Source: Bacillota bacterium
Lineage (GTDB): Bacteria; Bacillota; Bacilli; Paenibacillales; Paenibacillaceae
Length of the DNA stretch: 43,852 nucleotides
Direction of reading: 5' to 3'
NCBI GenBank assembly: GCA_023386495.1
Contig: JAEWJS010000057.1
Location: forward strand, 1 to 43,852
This document shows positions 23,663 to 31,152 of this stretch, one piece after another (position 1 is the first letter of the stretch; each line of letters begins with the position of its first letter). The position numbers and the translations under genes were made by a program. The notes below the pieces were generated by a model. The model was not told where the DNA came from, did not search any database, and saw only the letters and a list, made by a program, of their open reading frames with translations.

Positions 23663-24352
23663 GTGAATCACAAGCATATACAGAAGCTGCGTAGAGGAAT
23701 GGCCGCGCTTGTCGTTGCCGGCGTCGTGGGGACTGGAGCAGGATTCAGCGCGATGCCTGCGGCGGATGCGCAAGCGACAGCGAATATCTCCCGCACGCAT
23801 ACCGTTACGTCGAACGATACGATGTACCGGATCGCAGCAAGATATGGAGTAGGCTTGCAAGCGCTTATCGCAGCTAATCCGCAGATCAAGAACCCGTCGG
23901 TGATCTGGCAGGGGATGCGCGTCCATATTCCTGGGACGTCCCCAGGATCGTCGGCCGGGCAGACCGGAACCGTCGTCGATGCGACAGCGAGCTTTGCCAA
24001 TCAGGTCGTGGCACTCGTCAATGCCGAGCGTGCGAAGGCTGGACGCAAGCCTCTTGCATCGTACGCACCGCTGACCAAGGTTGCCTATGACAAAGCTGTC
24101 GACATGCACAACAACAATTATTTCAGCCACCAATCGCCGACCTACGGGTCGCCGTTCGATATGATGCGCGCCTATGGCGTGACATACAGCTATGCAGGAG
24201 AGAATATTGCAAAGGGACAACGGACGCCGGGCGAGGTCATGCAAGCCTGGATGAACAGCCCTGGCCACCGCGCGAACATTCTCGGCCCCAACTTCACCCG
24301 GATCGGGGTTGCCTACTACAAGGGCGAGTGGGTACAAGCGTTCACAGGGTAG
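23663..24352 (+). CDS. Secreted LysM-CAP domain protein (YkwD-like)
   Basis: A 229-residue exported protein. Residues 1-37 are a signal peptide ending near ADAQA. Residues about 44-90 form a LysM peptidoglycan-binding domain (HTVTSNDTMYRIAARYGV), followed by a short Ser/Gly linker and a CAP/SCP domain (residues 115-229) with FSHQSPTYGSPFDMM, YAGENIAKG and MNSPGHRANILGPNF. His and Glu of the CAP cavity are present. The start is GTG, preceded by GGAGGG 6 nt away. Spore or wall-surface location is likely; the biochemical role of bacterial CAP proteins is unclear. Confidence 0.93.
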   Translation: MNHKHIQKLRRGMAALVVAGVVGTGAGFSAMPAADAQATANISRTHTVTSNDTMYRIAARYGVGLQALIAANPQIKNPSVIWQGMRVHIPGTSPGSSAGQTGTVVDATASFANQVVALVNAERAKAGRKPLASYAPLTKVAYDKAVDMHNNNYFSHQSPTYGSPFDMMRAYGVTYSYAGENIAKGQRTPGEVMQAWMNSPGHRANILGPNFTRIGVAYYKGEWVQAFTG

Positions 24353-24430
24353 CAGCATTCTTCATGAGCAAATTCTAATAGTCGCGTCAGGCAAGGGATT
24401 GCCCGCAATTGGGTATCTTTACCGGTTCTA

Positions 24431-24482
24431 ATCCCCTTGGGGCCATGTTAATCTTGGCTACGTTAAGGAACGCCAAGGGGGT
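24431..24482 (+). promoter_or_regulatory. Hairpin leader masking the ribosome site of the LysM-3D gene
   Basis: ATCCCCTTGG (24431-24440) pairs over 10 bp, with one G.U, with CCAAGGGGGT (24473-24482). The right arm is the Shine-Dalgarno sequence of the gene at 24488. A competing pairing CTTGGC (24453-24458) with GCCAAG (24472-24477) excludes part of the first and would leave the GGGGG free, while GCCA/TGGC (24442-24445/24455-24458) fits inside the first. I do not recognise a known riboswitch class. Confidence 0.5.
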
Positions 24483-24487
24483 ATGGA

Positions 24488-25201
24488 ATGATGAAAGCGG
24501 GCAATGGGATACGGAAGAGGCAGCGCACGCGAATGCTGCTAACGACGCTGGCGCTTAGCACGATGCTGTTGGCGGGATGGACGAATTCGGCAGACGGAGC
24601 GACGCCTTACACGACATCGGAAGGCGATACGCTCTGGAAGCTGTCGCAGCGCTATGATATTCCGCTCAAGAAGCTGATCAGCTTCAATCCGCATGTCGAT
24701 GCACAGAACATCTACGCAGGCCTGAAGCTGTCGCTGCCGGCGAGCAGCACGGCAGCCGGCATCAAGGCGCAGCTCGCGGTTGCGGCGCAGCAAGCGGCAG
24801 CCGCGAAGAAGAAGGCAGGCACGGTTAACGCTCCCGCGGCTGCGGCGACAATGATGGCGGCCAATACGTCTGCGGCGCCTGCCGAATATAAGAAGACGTT
24901 CCAAGCCAAGGCGAGCGCATATACGTCAGCCGCGGAAGAGAACGGCTGGGGACCGATCGATTATTTGGGCAATCCGCTACAGGTCGGCACGGTTGCGGTG
25001 GATCCGAAAGTAATACCGCTCGGAAGCAAGCTATTCATTACCGGATACGATTACGACGGGCTTCCGGTCGGCGGCATGTATGCGGCGGCGACCGATACCG
25101 GCGGCGCCATCAAGGGCAAGCGAATCGATATCTACGTTCCCGACAGCCGCAAGAAGGCGATGCAATTCGGCATTCAATACGTCACCGTATACGTGCTCTA
25201 A
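24488..25201 (+). CDS. Secreted LysM-3D domain protein (YocH-like)
   Basis: A 237-residue exported protein. The signal peptide covers about 38 residues (LLTTLALSTMLLAGW, cut near DGA). A LysM domain follows at about 41-84 (YTTSEGDTLWKLSQRYDI), then an Ala/Lys-rich linker, and a C-terminal 3D domain with the three Asp residues in VAVDPKVIPLG, AAATDTGGAIKG and RIDIYVPDS. The fold belongs to the double-psi beta-barrel lytic transglycosylase type (as in MltA, YocH, resuscitation factors), so it should cleave glycan strands of the wall. AAGGGGG lies 6 nt before the ATG but can be buried in a hairpin. Confidence 0.93.
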   Translation: MMKAGNGIRKRQRTRMLLTTLALSTMLLAGWTNSADGATPYTTSEGDTLWKLSQRYDIPLKKLISFNPHVDAQNIYAGLKLSLPASSTAAGIKAQLAVAAQQAAAAKKKAGTVNAPAAAATMMAANTSAAPAEYKKTFQAKASAYTSAAEENGWGPIDYLGNPLQVGTVAVDPKVIPLGSKLFITGYDYDGLPVGGMYAAATDTGGAIKGKRIDIYVPDSRKKAMQFGIQYVTVYVL

Positions 25202-25208
25202 AGGCTAG

Positions 25209-25250
25209 GAAGCCGCTCCCGGTTCAACACCTGGGGCGGCTTCTTCTTGT
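25209..25250. terminator. Bidirectional hairpin terminator
   Basis: GAAGCCGCTCC (25209-25219) and GGGGCGGCTTC (25233-25243) form an 11-bp stem with one G.U pair, then TTCTTGTT. It lies between the convergent LysM-3D and deacetylase genes. Confidence 0.75.
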
Positions 25251-26053
25251 TAGCCGCGCGCGCCGTTCTGGTGCAGCAGCTCTTCCAAGGTCACGAGTCG
25301 GTATCCCTTGCTCTGCAGCAGGCGAATGAGCTGCGGCAGCGCCTTGACCGAGCCGGACAAGTCTTGGCCGTATCCGCCGCCGGCATGCTGCAGAACGATG
25401 GAACCGGGCTGCAGCGTCTTGCGGATGTTGGCCAGGATGCGGTGCGCCGGAATCTGCCGCCAGTCGACGGAATCGACATCCCAATTCGCGATAATATAAC
25501 CATGCTGCCTGCTCCATTGGACTTGTCGGGACGTTATCTCGCCATAAGGCGGACGGATGAAGCGCGGCCGGTAACCGGACAGCTTGGTCAGTATGGCGTC
25601 CGTCTTCGTGATTTGTTCGCGGAAGCGATACAGAGACAGCTTCGAAAATAAAGCGTGGTTGTAAGAATGATTGCCGATGAGATGGCCTTCCCGTACCATG
25701 CGGCGGACCAACTCCGGATGCTTGGCAGCGCGGCTGCCCACGACGAAGAAAGTAGCCCTCACGCGGTGTCGAGCCAGAATGTCGAGTACCTGCGGCGTAT
25801 AACGGGGATCCGGCACATCGTCGAATGTTAAGGCAATGTCGCGGCTCTTGCCGCTGCCCCGCGTAACGAAGGAGCCCGGATATCGCTTCTCCAGTTGTAC
25901 CCATGAGCTGCCGTCCTGCGCGGCGCTCGTAGGCCTGGATGGCTTAGCGGCGAATGTCTGCACGGAGGCAGGCACATGAGAAGTCATGGCCAATAAGATC
26001 GCCAAGAGCAACAGCAAACGAACGGACGACCAAGAACGCCGCTTCCGCTTCAT
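25250..26053 (-). CDS. NodB-type polysaccharide deacetylase
   Basis: A 267-residue exported carbohydrate esterase of family 4. The N-terminal signal/anchor is LLLLLAILLAMTSHVPA. NodB motifs: TFDDVPD (the usual Gly after DD is Val), HSYNH metal ligands, RPPYGE, WDVDSVDW and IVLQHAGGG (the final His replaces the more usual LLHD form). It probably removes acetyl groups from wall sugar or chitin-like substrate. GAGGAGGT lies 10 nt before the ATG at 26053; the upstream ATG at 26071 overlaps that site and is less likely. Confidence 0.9.
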   Translation of the reverse strand: MKRKRRSWSSVRLLLLLAILLAMTSHVPASVQTFAAKPSRPTSAAQDGSSWVQLEKRYPGSFVTRGSGKSRDIALTFDDVPDPRYTPQVLDILARHRVRATFFVVGSRAAKHPELVRRMVREGHLIGNHSYNHALFSKLSLYRFREQITKTDAILTKLSGYRPRFIRPPYGEITSRQVQWSRQHGYIIANWDVDSVDWRQIPAHRILANIRKTLQPGSIVLQHAGGGYGQDLSGSVKALPQLIRLLQSKGYRLVTLEELLHQNGARG

Positions 26054-26126
26054 GTTCTCTGACCTCCTCATGGTTCATGCAAGTCGAACGATCCCGAACT
26101 ATTCGTAGGATGCGCAGAATAACCGC

Positions 26127-26167
26127 AAAAAAACCTTCGGCGAACCGGCTATCCGGTCCTCCGAAGG
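26127..26167 (-). terminator. Terminator of the chemoreceptor gene
   Basis: Read on the minus strand, CCTTCGG and CCGAAGG (outer) plus ACCGG and CCGGT (inner) form a two-part hairpin, ending in a run of seven T (plus 26127-26133). Confidence 0.85.
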
Positions 26168-26201
26168 CTGCGAAAAGGCTTGATCATTCGAGTTGCGAAG
26201 G

Positions 26202-27458
26202 TTAGATTTTGAAAATTTGCATCGTGCGCTGCAGCTTCATGACGATCGACTGCATCTGTTCGGCTTCCTCGACGACGGCCTGTACGGATGCGATCTGTTC
26301 GTTCATCGATGCGGACACCTGCTCGGTACCGGCAGCGGACTGCTGCGTAATGGCGGAGATATTCTGAATCGAACCGGCGATTTTGCGTGCGCTCTCTAGC
26401 ATGGCATCGCTCTCGCTGGAGAAGGCGGCAATCTGCTCGGAGATGAATTCCACGCTTGTCACGATCTCATTGAAGATATGCTGCGATTGCTGGATCAGAT
26501 CGTTCTGCTCGCGGACGACTTCTTCATTGACCTGGATATTGGTGATGGCGTCGCGAATGCCTTGCTCGATGCCGCGAACGAGTCCGAATACTTCCTTCGT
26601 GGAAGCGGTGGACTCTTCGGCGAGCTTGCGCACCTCCTGCGCGACGACCGCAAAGCCCTTGCCGTGTTCGCCAGCGCGTGCGGCTTCGATCGAAGCGTTC
26701 AGGGAGAGCAGGTTCGTCTGTTCGGCGATCTCGGAGATCGAACGGGTAATCTTCGTAATATTCTGCGTGTGCTTGGCCAATTCCTCGATGGTGCCGGATA
26801 CGGCAGCCGTCGCTTCGACGTTCTTCTGCATGCCCGCCGTCTGGCTCTCCACGGCGCTGCGGCCCTTCTGCACGAGATTCAGCGTATGCTCGGAGCGGCT
26901 GTTCATCTCCTTGGTCGATTGGGCATAGGAGGAAACCTTGCTCTCGATCTCCTGAATGGAATCGCTCATATCCGAGACATCCTCCGAGATCTCGTTGGCG
27001 CCCGTGGCGAGTTCGTTCGAGGAGACCGCGACCTGCTCCATCACTTGACGGAGCTGCTGGTTCTTCTCGAAGATGCTGCGGCTTGCTTCCATGACATGCT
27101 TGGAGATGCTGGACGTATCGTTCAGGATATCCTTCAGACGGTCAACCATGCTGTTGAAGGCATGCGCGACGTCGCCGGTACCGGCAGCGGACGTATCGAG
27201 CCGCACCGTGAAGTCGCCTTTGGAGATTTGAGAGGCGGCCATCTTCATCTCTTCCATCGAGCTTGAAAGCGCTCTCTCAAAAACGCCGACTAAATAATAC
27301 ACAACAGCCGCGATTACGAGGGCGGAAACGATCGGCATGATCAGGCTGGACCCGGATACGACGGCAGATAGAATAAGCGCGATGGTGAATAAAGCGGATA
27401 CCGAGTAACAGGCGATGAACAGCTTCCCGCGGGTAGACAACTTATGCATCCAATCCAT
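26202..27458 (-). CDS. Methyl-accepting chemotaxis protein without outer sensor
   Basis: A 418-residue membrane signal transducer. Two helices (about residues 12-35 and 38-59) are separated by only a few residues, so no extracellular sensing domain fits between them. A HAMP segment covers about 60-112 and a long coiled-coil signalling domain the remainder, with the hairpin tip ISEIAEQTNLLSLNASIEAA followed by RAGEHGKGFAVVAQEVRKLAEES. Glu/Gln methylation-type sites are plausible. AAGGGAG lies 8 nt before the ATG. It may sense membrane state or an intracellular cue, or work with a partner. No che genes are near. Confidence 0.95.
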   Translation of the reverse strand: MDWMHKLSTRGKLFIACYSVSALFTIALILSAVVSGSSLIMPIVSALVIAAVVYYLVGVFERALSSSMEEMKMAASQISKGDFTVRLDTSAAGTGDVAHAFNSMVDRLKDILNDTSSISKHVMEASRSIFEKNQQLRQVMEQVAVSSNELATGANEISEDVSDMSDSIQEIESKVSSYAQSTKEMNSRSEHTLNLVQKGRSAVESQTAGMQKNVEATAAVSGTIEELAKHTQNITKITRSISEIAEQTNLLSLNASIEAARAGEHGKGFAVVAQEVRKLAEESTASTKEVFGLVRGIEQGIRDAITNIQVNEEVVREQNDLIQQSQHIFNEIVTSVEFISEQIAAFSSESDAMLESARKIAGSIQNISAITQQSAAGTEQVSASMNEQIASVQAVVEEAEQMQSIVMKLQRTMQIFKI

Positions 27459-27619
27459 GAAATAGGCTCCCTTACTGGTGGAATAACCATATTATAGCAC
27501 CCTTGTAGAATACGGTCTATCCTTGTCGGAGCAGATCGAATCGAAAATAGGTACGCAGCCGCATAAAACTAGGTAAATAAAGCGATTGCGGACGTTAAGA
27601 AAAAACTTCTGGTCGAGGA

Positions 27620-27648
27620 TTGTCGAACTATTCAGAATCGTTTATAAT
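27620..27648 (+). promoter_or_regulatory. Sigma-A promoter
   Basis: TTGTCG (27620-27625), a 17-bp spacer and a perfect TATAAT (27643-27648) lie 57 bp before the start at 27705. The remaining 27459-27704 gap shows nothing else. Confidence 0.7.
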
Positions 27649-27704
27649 GGGCGCATGGTCCCGATTGGAAGGATCATGAAAATAAGGATGGATGGAGGGA
27701 AATG

Positions 27705-28121
27705 ATGAGCATGGATGAAATACCGCTGGCAAGACAGGTTGACTATGTATTTCGCCAGCTGGAAGAGGAACTGACCGATGCGGTTGCCGGCACGGTCACG
27801 ATTCAGATTCGCAACAATTCGGTAGGCAAGTTCGGGGTCAAGCACAACCCGATCGAGACGCGCAACGGCGAAATCTGCGAATCAGGCGGCAAGGGCATGT
27901 CGGTTCAACAGGTGGTGGCATTCCGGCGAATGGCCGTGGAGACGCTTCGCCTCAGGCGCAACTGGACGCATGGCGAGATCTGCTACGACTTTGCCGTGCG
28001 CGGCGGAACGAACGGCTGGTCCGCAAGCGTGCTCTACGAATCCAATTACAATTCGGCGAATTGGATGTTCCGTTATCAGCCGAAGCACCAGCCGCCGTCT
28101 GCCGGCAATCATTATGCGTAA
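27705..28121 (+). CDS. Hypothetical cytosolic protein
   Basis: A 138-residue soluble protein; I do not recognise the family. It begins with an amphipathic helix (ARQVDYVFRQLEEELTDA), followed by a mixed beta-rich part with ten or so strands (GTVTIQIRNNSVGKFGVKHN, then WTHGEICYDFAVRGG). Three ATG codons compete (27702, 27705, 27711). GGAGGGA is too close for the first, so 27705 or 27711 is favoured. A good promoter and a 20-bp terminator flank it, so it is an independent single-gene transcript. Confidence 0.75.
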   Translation: MSMDEIPLARQVDYVFRQLEEELTDAVAGTVTIQIRNNSVGKFGVKHNPIETRNGEICESGGKGMSVQQVVAFRRMAVETLRLRRNWTHGEICYDFAVRGGTNGWSASVLYESNYNSANWMFRYQPKHQPPSAGNHYA

Positions 28122-28136
28122 GCCTGGCACATCGCC

Positions 28137-28180
28137 TGAATAGAAGAAGCTGCCCGATTCCGGGCAGCTTCTTCTATTCA
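28137..28180. terminator. 20-bp perfect hairpin, bidirectional terminator
   Basis: Positions 28137-28156 and 28161-28180 are perfectly complementary, with loop ATTC. Core arms are GAAGAAGCTGCCCG and CGGGCAGCTTCTTC. The minus-strand gene ends inside the right arm (TAG at plus 28174-28176). Confidence 0.85.
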
Positions 28181-29082
28181 ATGGGCTCAAGCCCGAAGTC
28201 ATAATTCGGATAGACGTACGGGGTGTCCGGCTCTTCGATTCGCTCGATCGCCCTCGCTTGCAGCGTCATGACTTCATTGTCATTGTAGCGGCCGAGCTTC
28301 ATCGTGCCTGTCACCCTCACCCATTCGTCGTCGGCATAATGCGAGGCATTCGGGAAGTCGACAAGCATGCCGTATGGCATGGCATCCGCCGAGCAGCAAT
28401 TCATCGCGAAGCGGCTCACCGCGAAACGACTGCCTGCCATCGCCTCCTCGCGGTAGACGAAGCCGCTAATCGTGACCTGGATCCCTTCCAACCGATCGCG
28501 GTAAAGATCAAGCGTCGTGAGCGTCTCGATATAATAAGCCTCCGGTACGTTCACCGCTTGCTTCCGATACAATTCCTTCGCGTGCGCGGCATAAGACACC
28601 GTGTATTCATCTGCTGGGAAGAGGGCATCCAGATCGCTTAGATTCGGAGCCGACTGCGCCTCATCCAACTGCCCTTCATCCGGCTGCGCGGCACTCGCAC
28701 CGAGCTGCTCTGAGCTCGAGAAGGTGACGCCTTTCTTGGCTGCCAGCGAGCTGCCCATCGTCGTGTCCGGCAGCAGGAAGCCGAGCGCAAGCGGCAGCGC
28801 GAACAGTCCATAGATAAGTACATGCTTCAGGATACCGGGAGACGGTTCATGCCCGCAGTCGCAGTCCGGTGCGGCTTCCCGCCCCAGCCAAGCGCGGAAT
28901 GCCGCGTAATATTGATAGACCGCGGCTGCGTACAGCCCGATTGCGGACAGCTTCACGTAGATCTCCATACGCGGCGCGATGTAGAGGCCGATATTGCCGG
29001 CACGAACCAGATGGACGATTAGCATCGCGAAGCCCGTCAGAATGAGCGCGCGAAGGAGCGGATGCACGAATCTCCGTTGCAT
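28174..29082 (-). CDS. TIGR03943-family membrane protein (YcgQ-like)
   Basis: A 302-residue protein with an N-terminal group of membrane helices (ALILTGFAMLIVHLVRAG, a second around LSAIGLYAAAVYQYYAA, a third around HVLIYGLFALPLALGFLL), a Cys-containing loop DCDCGHEPS, and a C-terminal extracytoplasmic domain (VTISGFVYREEAMAG, RFAMNCCSADAMPYG, LGRYNDNEVMTLQAR). That domain is the DUF1980 part that partners the permease family. The ATG at 29082 is preferred because AAGGGGG directly abuts the ATG at 29088. It follows the permease gene by 15 bp and belongs to the same operon. Confidence 0.88.
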   Translation of the reverse strand: MQRRFVHPLLRALILTGFAMLIVHLVRAGNIGLYIAPRMEIYVKLSAIGLYAAAVYQYYAAFRAWLGREAAPDCDCGHEPSPGILKHVLIYGLFALPLALGFLLPDTTMGSSLAAKKGVTFSSSEQLGASAAQPDEGQLDEAQSAPNLSDLDALFPADEYTVSYAAHAKELYRKQAVNVPEAYYIETLTTLDLYRDRLEGIQVTISGFVYREEAMAGSRFAVSRFAMNCCSADAMPYGMLVDFPNASHYADDEWVRVTGTMKLGRYNDNEVMTLQARAIERIEEPDTPYVYPNYDFGLEPIE

Positions 29083-29097
29083 GGTCATTCCCCCTTA

Positions 29098-30099
29098 TCA
29101 AGTTAAATAGAAGCGTTCCGTTAACCAAGAGCCGATCAAGACCAAGAGGCCGATGACCGCGATCAGTCCAAGCACGACCTTGACGCGGAAGGCAGACAGC
29201 AGCATGAGCGTATTCTTCAGATCGATCATCGGTCCGAAGACGAGGAAGGCAAGCAACGACCCGGCACCGAAAGTTCCCGTGAAGGAAGCGGCGACGAACG
29301 CATCTGAGGTGGAGCAGATAGATAACAGGAATGCGAAGCCCATCATGAACAGATGCGAGAACCACGGATGATCGCCTATTGAAGCCAGTGTCTCGCGGGT
29401 AACCGCGGTCTGGATCAGGGCGGTTAACAGCGCGCCGAAGATCAAATATTTTCCCATTTCGAAAAATTCATCCGAGGCATGCGCAAGCGTCGACGCGATT
29501 CTGCTGCTTCCTTGTCGGGCATGATGGTCATGCTGATGATCGTGCTGTTCGCGCGCTGTTCGGAGCGGGCTCGTACGCATGAAGCGGTATAGCAGCAAGC
29601 CGACCGTGATCGAGACGGCCAATGCCAGTCCCGCCCGCGAATAAGCAAGCTCAGGGCGGGTGCGGAATGCGGTCCATGTCGAGGCGAAGACGACGGGATT
29701 CACGATCGGGCCTGCAATGATGTAGACGATCCCGATATAGGCTGGAAGCCCCTTGCGAATAAGTCGGCGTACGACCGGGATCATGCCGCATTCGCACAGC
29801 GGGAACAAGAGCCCCAGCAGACTGCCGTAGAGGACGCCGGCAGCGGGATTGCGTGGGGTGAACCTGGCGATCCATTGCTCGGATACGAATACTTGCAGCA
29901 GCGCAGAGAACAGTACGCCGAGCAGGATGAACGGGAAAGCTTCAAGAATGATGCTCAGGAATAAAATTTTGAACGAGGCCAAGAAGGCGATGTCGGTTAT
30001 GGCGGCGGGAAGGGAAGCGCCGGCCATGATAACCAGCAGCAGCCCCAGACAGCAGATGGATAGAACGGGTGGTCCCCAGCGCAGGACGGCATTGGGCAT
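29098..30099 (-). CDS. Permease (PF03773), probable zinc-linked
   Basis: A 333-residue membrane protein with about eight to nine helices. Family marks are LGLLFPLCECGMIPVVRRL (Cys102 and Cys104), GIVYIIAGPIVNPVVFAST and LLSICSTSDAFVAASF. A cytoplasmic loop near residues 184-194 is His-rich (EQHDHQHDHHARQ), which suggests metal binding. Upstream lies a Zur-type box, so zinc-limited expression is likely, but the transported solute is not known. AAAGGG lies 10 nt before the ATG. Confidence 0.9.
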   Translation of the reverse strand: MPNAVLRWGPPVLSICCLGLLLVIMAGASLPAAITDIAFLASFKILFLSIILEAFPFILLGVLFSALLQVFVSEQWIARFTPRNPAAGVLYGSLLGLLFPLCECGMIPVVRRLIRKGLPAYIGIVYIIAGPIVNPVVFASTWTAFRTRPELAYSRAGLALAVSITVGLLLYRFMRTSPLRTAREQHDHQHDHHARQGSSRIASTLAHASDEFFEMGKYLIFGALLTALIQTAVTRETLASIGDHPWFSHLFMMGFAFLLSICSTSDAFVAASFTGTFGAGSLLAFLVFGPMIDLKNTLMLLSAFRVKVVLGLIAVIGLLVLIGSWLTERFYLT

Positions 30100-30117
30100 A
30101 AACTCGACCCTTTCGTT

Positions 30118-30141
30118 ATTATATTGTAATCATTACGATTA
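30118..30141 (-). promoter_or_regulatory. Zur box overlapping the permease promoter
   Basis: TTGTAATCATTACGA (30124-30138) matches the Bacillus Zur core TCGTAATNATTACGA at all but one position. It touches a perfect TATAAT on the minus strand (plus 30118-30123), so bound Zur would block the promoter. The transcript starts about 10 bp beyond this -10, a short leader before the ATG at 30099. Confidence 0.85.
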
Positions 30142-30209
30142 CTGTTTGTGGACTATAGTATAGGGTATGCTTGTCCTGCCGTCTATAGGACAATATGCCA
30201 AATTCATGC

Positions 30210-30236
30210 AAAAAAGCCGCCCCCGGCAGGAACGGC
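30210..30236 (-). terminator. Terminator of the YvyF-like gene
   Basis: On the minus strand GCCGTTCC (plus 30229-30236) and GGGGCGGC (plus 30216-30223) pair with two G.U, then six T. Confidence 0.7.
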
Positions 30237-30258
30237 CTATGTAGTCGAAGACTGCTTG

Positions 30259-30666
30259 TTATATTTGCTTGCTCTTGTAACTGAGCGCGCCGCGCTGGCG
30301 TGCCTGCATCGAGCGCTCATCCTCGTGCATCTTGATAATATCCGACTTCAGCCGGGTCGAGCAGGACGTGCAGAGGTGGCCTTGGCGGGTCGGACCGCCG
30401 CACATATCGCATCCGTCCGACAAGTTCGGGAACCCGTACAGGCTGATCTTGTTCTGCCGAATCCAGGCGTGAATCTGCTTCACGGGGACGCCTGTCGCAT
30501 GCGATGCCTCGTCTGTGGTGGATTTGCGATTCTTGATCAAGTAACGATCGAGGTCGTCGTATTGCTTATCGAGAATTGCGGCGCAATCGCCGCACATATT
30601 GCGGATATTTTTCTGAAACACTTTGCCGCAGGTGGAGCAATGTGCGACTCTGATATCAGCCAGCAT
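30259..30666 (-). CDS. YvyF/TIGR03826-type flagellar-region protein
   Basis: A 135-residue soluble protein with two Cys pairs at the N-terminus (HCSTCGKVF, NMCGDCAAIL) and another near the C-terminus (CDMCGGPTRQGHLCTSCS), with a helix-turn-helix-like middle (ASHATGVPVKQIHAWIRQNKI) and FPNL. This is the B. subtilis YvyF layout, two zinc ribbons flanking a DNA-binding-like helix. In Bacillus it sits at comF-flgM; here it has its own promoter region and stands beside trpS, so no flagellar operon is seen. AGAGGTGA is 7 nt before the ATG. Confidence 0.85.
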   Translation of the reverse strand: MLADIRVAHCSTCGKVFQKNIRNMCGDCAAILDKQYDDLDRYLIKNRKSTTDEASHATGVPVKQIHAWIRQNKISLYGFPNLSDGCDMCGGPTRQGHLCTSCSTRLKSDIIKMHEDERSMQARQRGALSYKSKQI

Positions 30667-30771
30667 GGGATTTCACCTCTATCTTAGTAGTTCTATAGGA
30701 CTAATGATATCACGAATTCGACATAATTAGAAGCGATTATATTGGGGATTTTGACCCACGTCAATCACGCC

Positions 30772-30799
30772 TTGACATTGCGGCGAAGCCGAGTATAAT
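30772..30799 (+). promoter_or_regulatory. Consensus sigma-A promoter of trpS
   Basis: TTGACA (30772-30777), a 16-bp spacer and TATAAT (30794-30799), both perfect, precede the T-box leader. Confidence 0.9.
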
Positions 30800-30805
30800 C
30801 GTTAC

Positions 30806-31069
30806 AAATGGCAATGAAGGGAACAAGTAAGCTCGCCTATGCGCGCTCAGAGAGCCGGTGGTTGCTGCGAACCGGTGCCGCGAACGAGTTGAATGGATCC
30901 TCGAGCCGACGATCGGAAAGCTGAACCTCTGCATCTGAATGCGAGGGGAGCCCATGGTTGTCCGTTCGCTCCGCGTTATGGAGCTGAAGGCTGTCGGCCG
31001 CAACGAACTGCGATCACGGCGAATAAGGGTGGCACCACGGTCCCTCGTCCCTTGCGACGGGGGCTTTTT
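30806..31069 (+). promoter_or_regulatory. Tryptophan T-box leader with terminator
   Basis: A complete T-box. Stem I carries AGAGA, the apical GGTGGTTGCTGCGAACC block and a specifier loop with TGG (30894-30896), the Trp codon, followed by A. The T-box AGGGTGGCACCACGG lies at 31026-31040; its UGGC bulge would pair with a tRNA end having discriminator G, as in Bacillus tRNA-Trp. The terminator stem 31042-31049/31056-31063 is followed by five T. Uncharged tRNA-Trp should favour read-through into trpS. Confidence 0.95.
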
Positions 31070-31092
31070 GCGTTGTTAGAAATGTTCAGGGT

Positions 31093-31135
31093 TTGTACAA
31101 TACGTATCATTAACATATACGAATTGTATCATAAC
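31093..31135 (+). promoter_or_regulatory. Possible second promoter and repeats after the T-box
   Basis: TTGTAC (31093-31098), 17 bp, then TATACG (31116-31121) could start T-box-independent transcription of trpS. The same stretch has a direct repeat, GTATCATTAAC (31104) and GTATCATAAC (31126), with a 22-bp step, and ACAAT/ATTGT inverted ends. Confidence 0.35.
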
Positions 31136-31152
31136 GATGGAGGGATGAGAAG

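Noticed and set aside
24353..24487. c-di-AMP (ydaO) riboswitch
   Set aside because: Only short pieces such as TTGGGG and TTAATC resemble it; the conserved core and pseudoknot could not be laid out.
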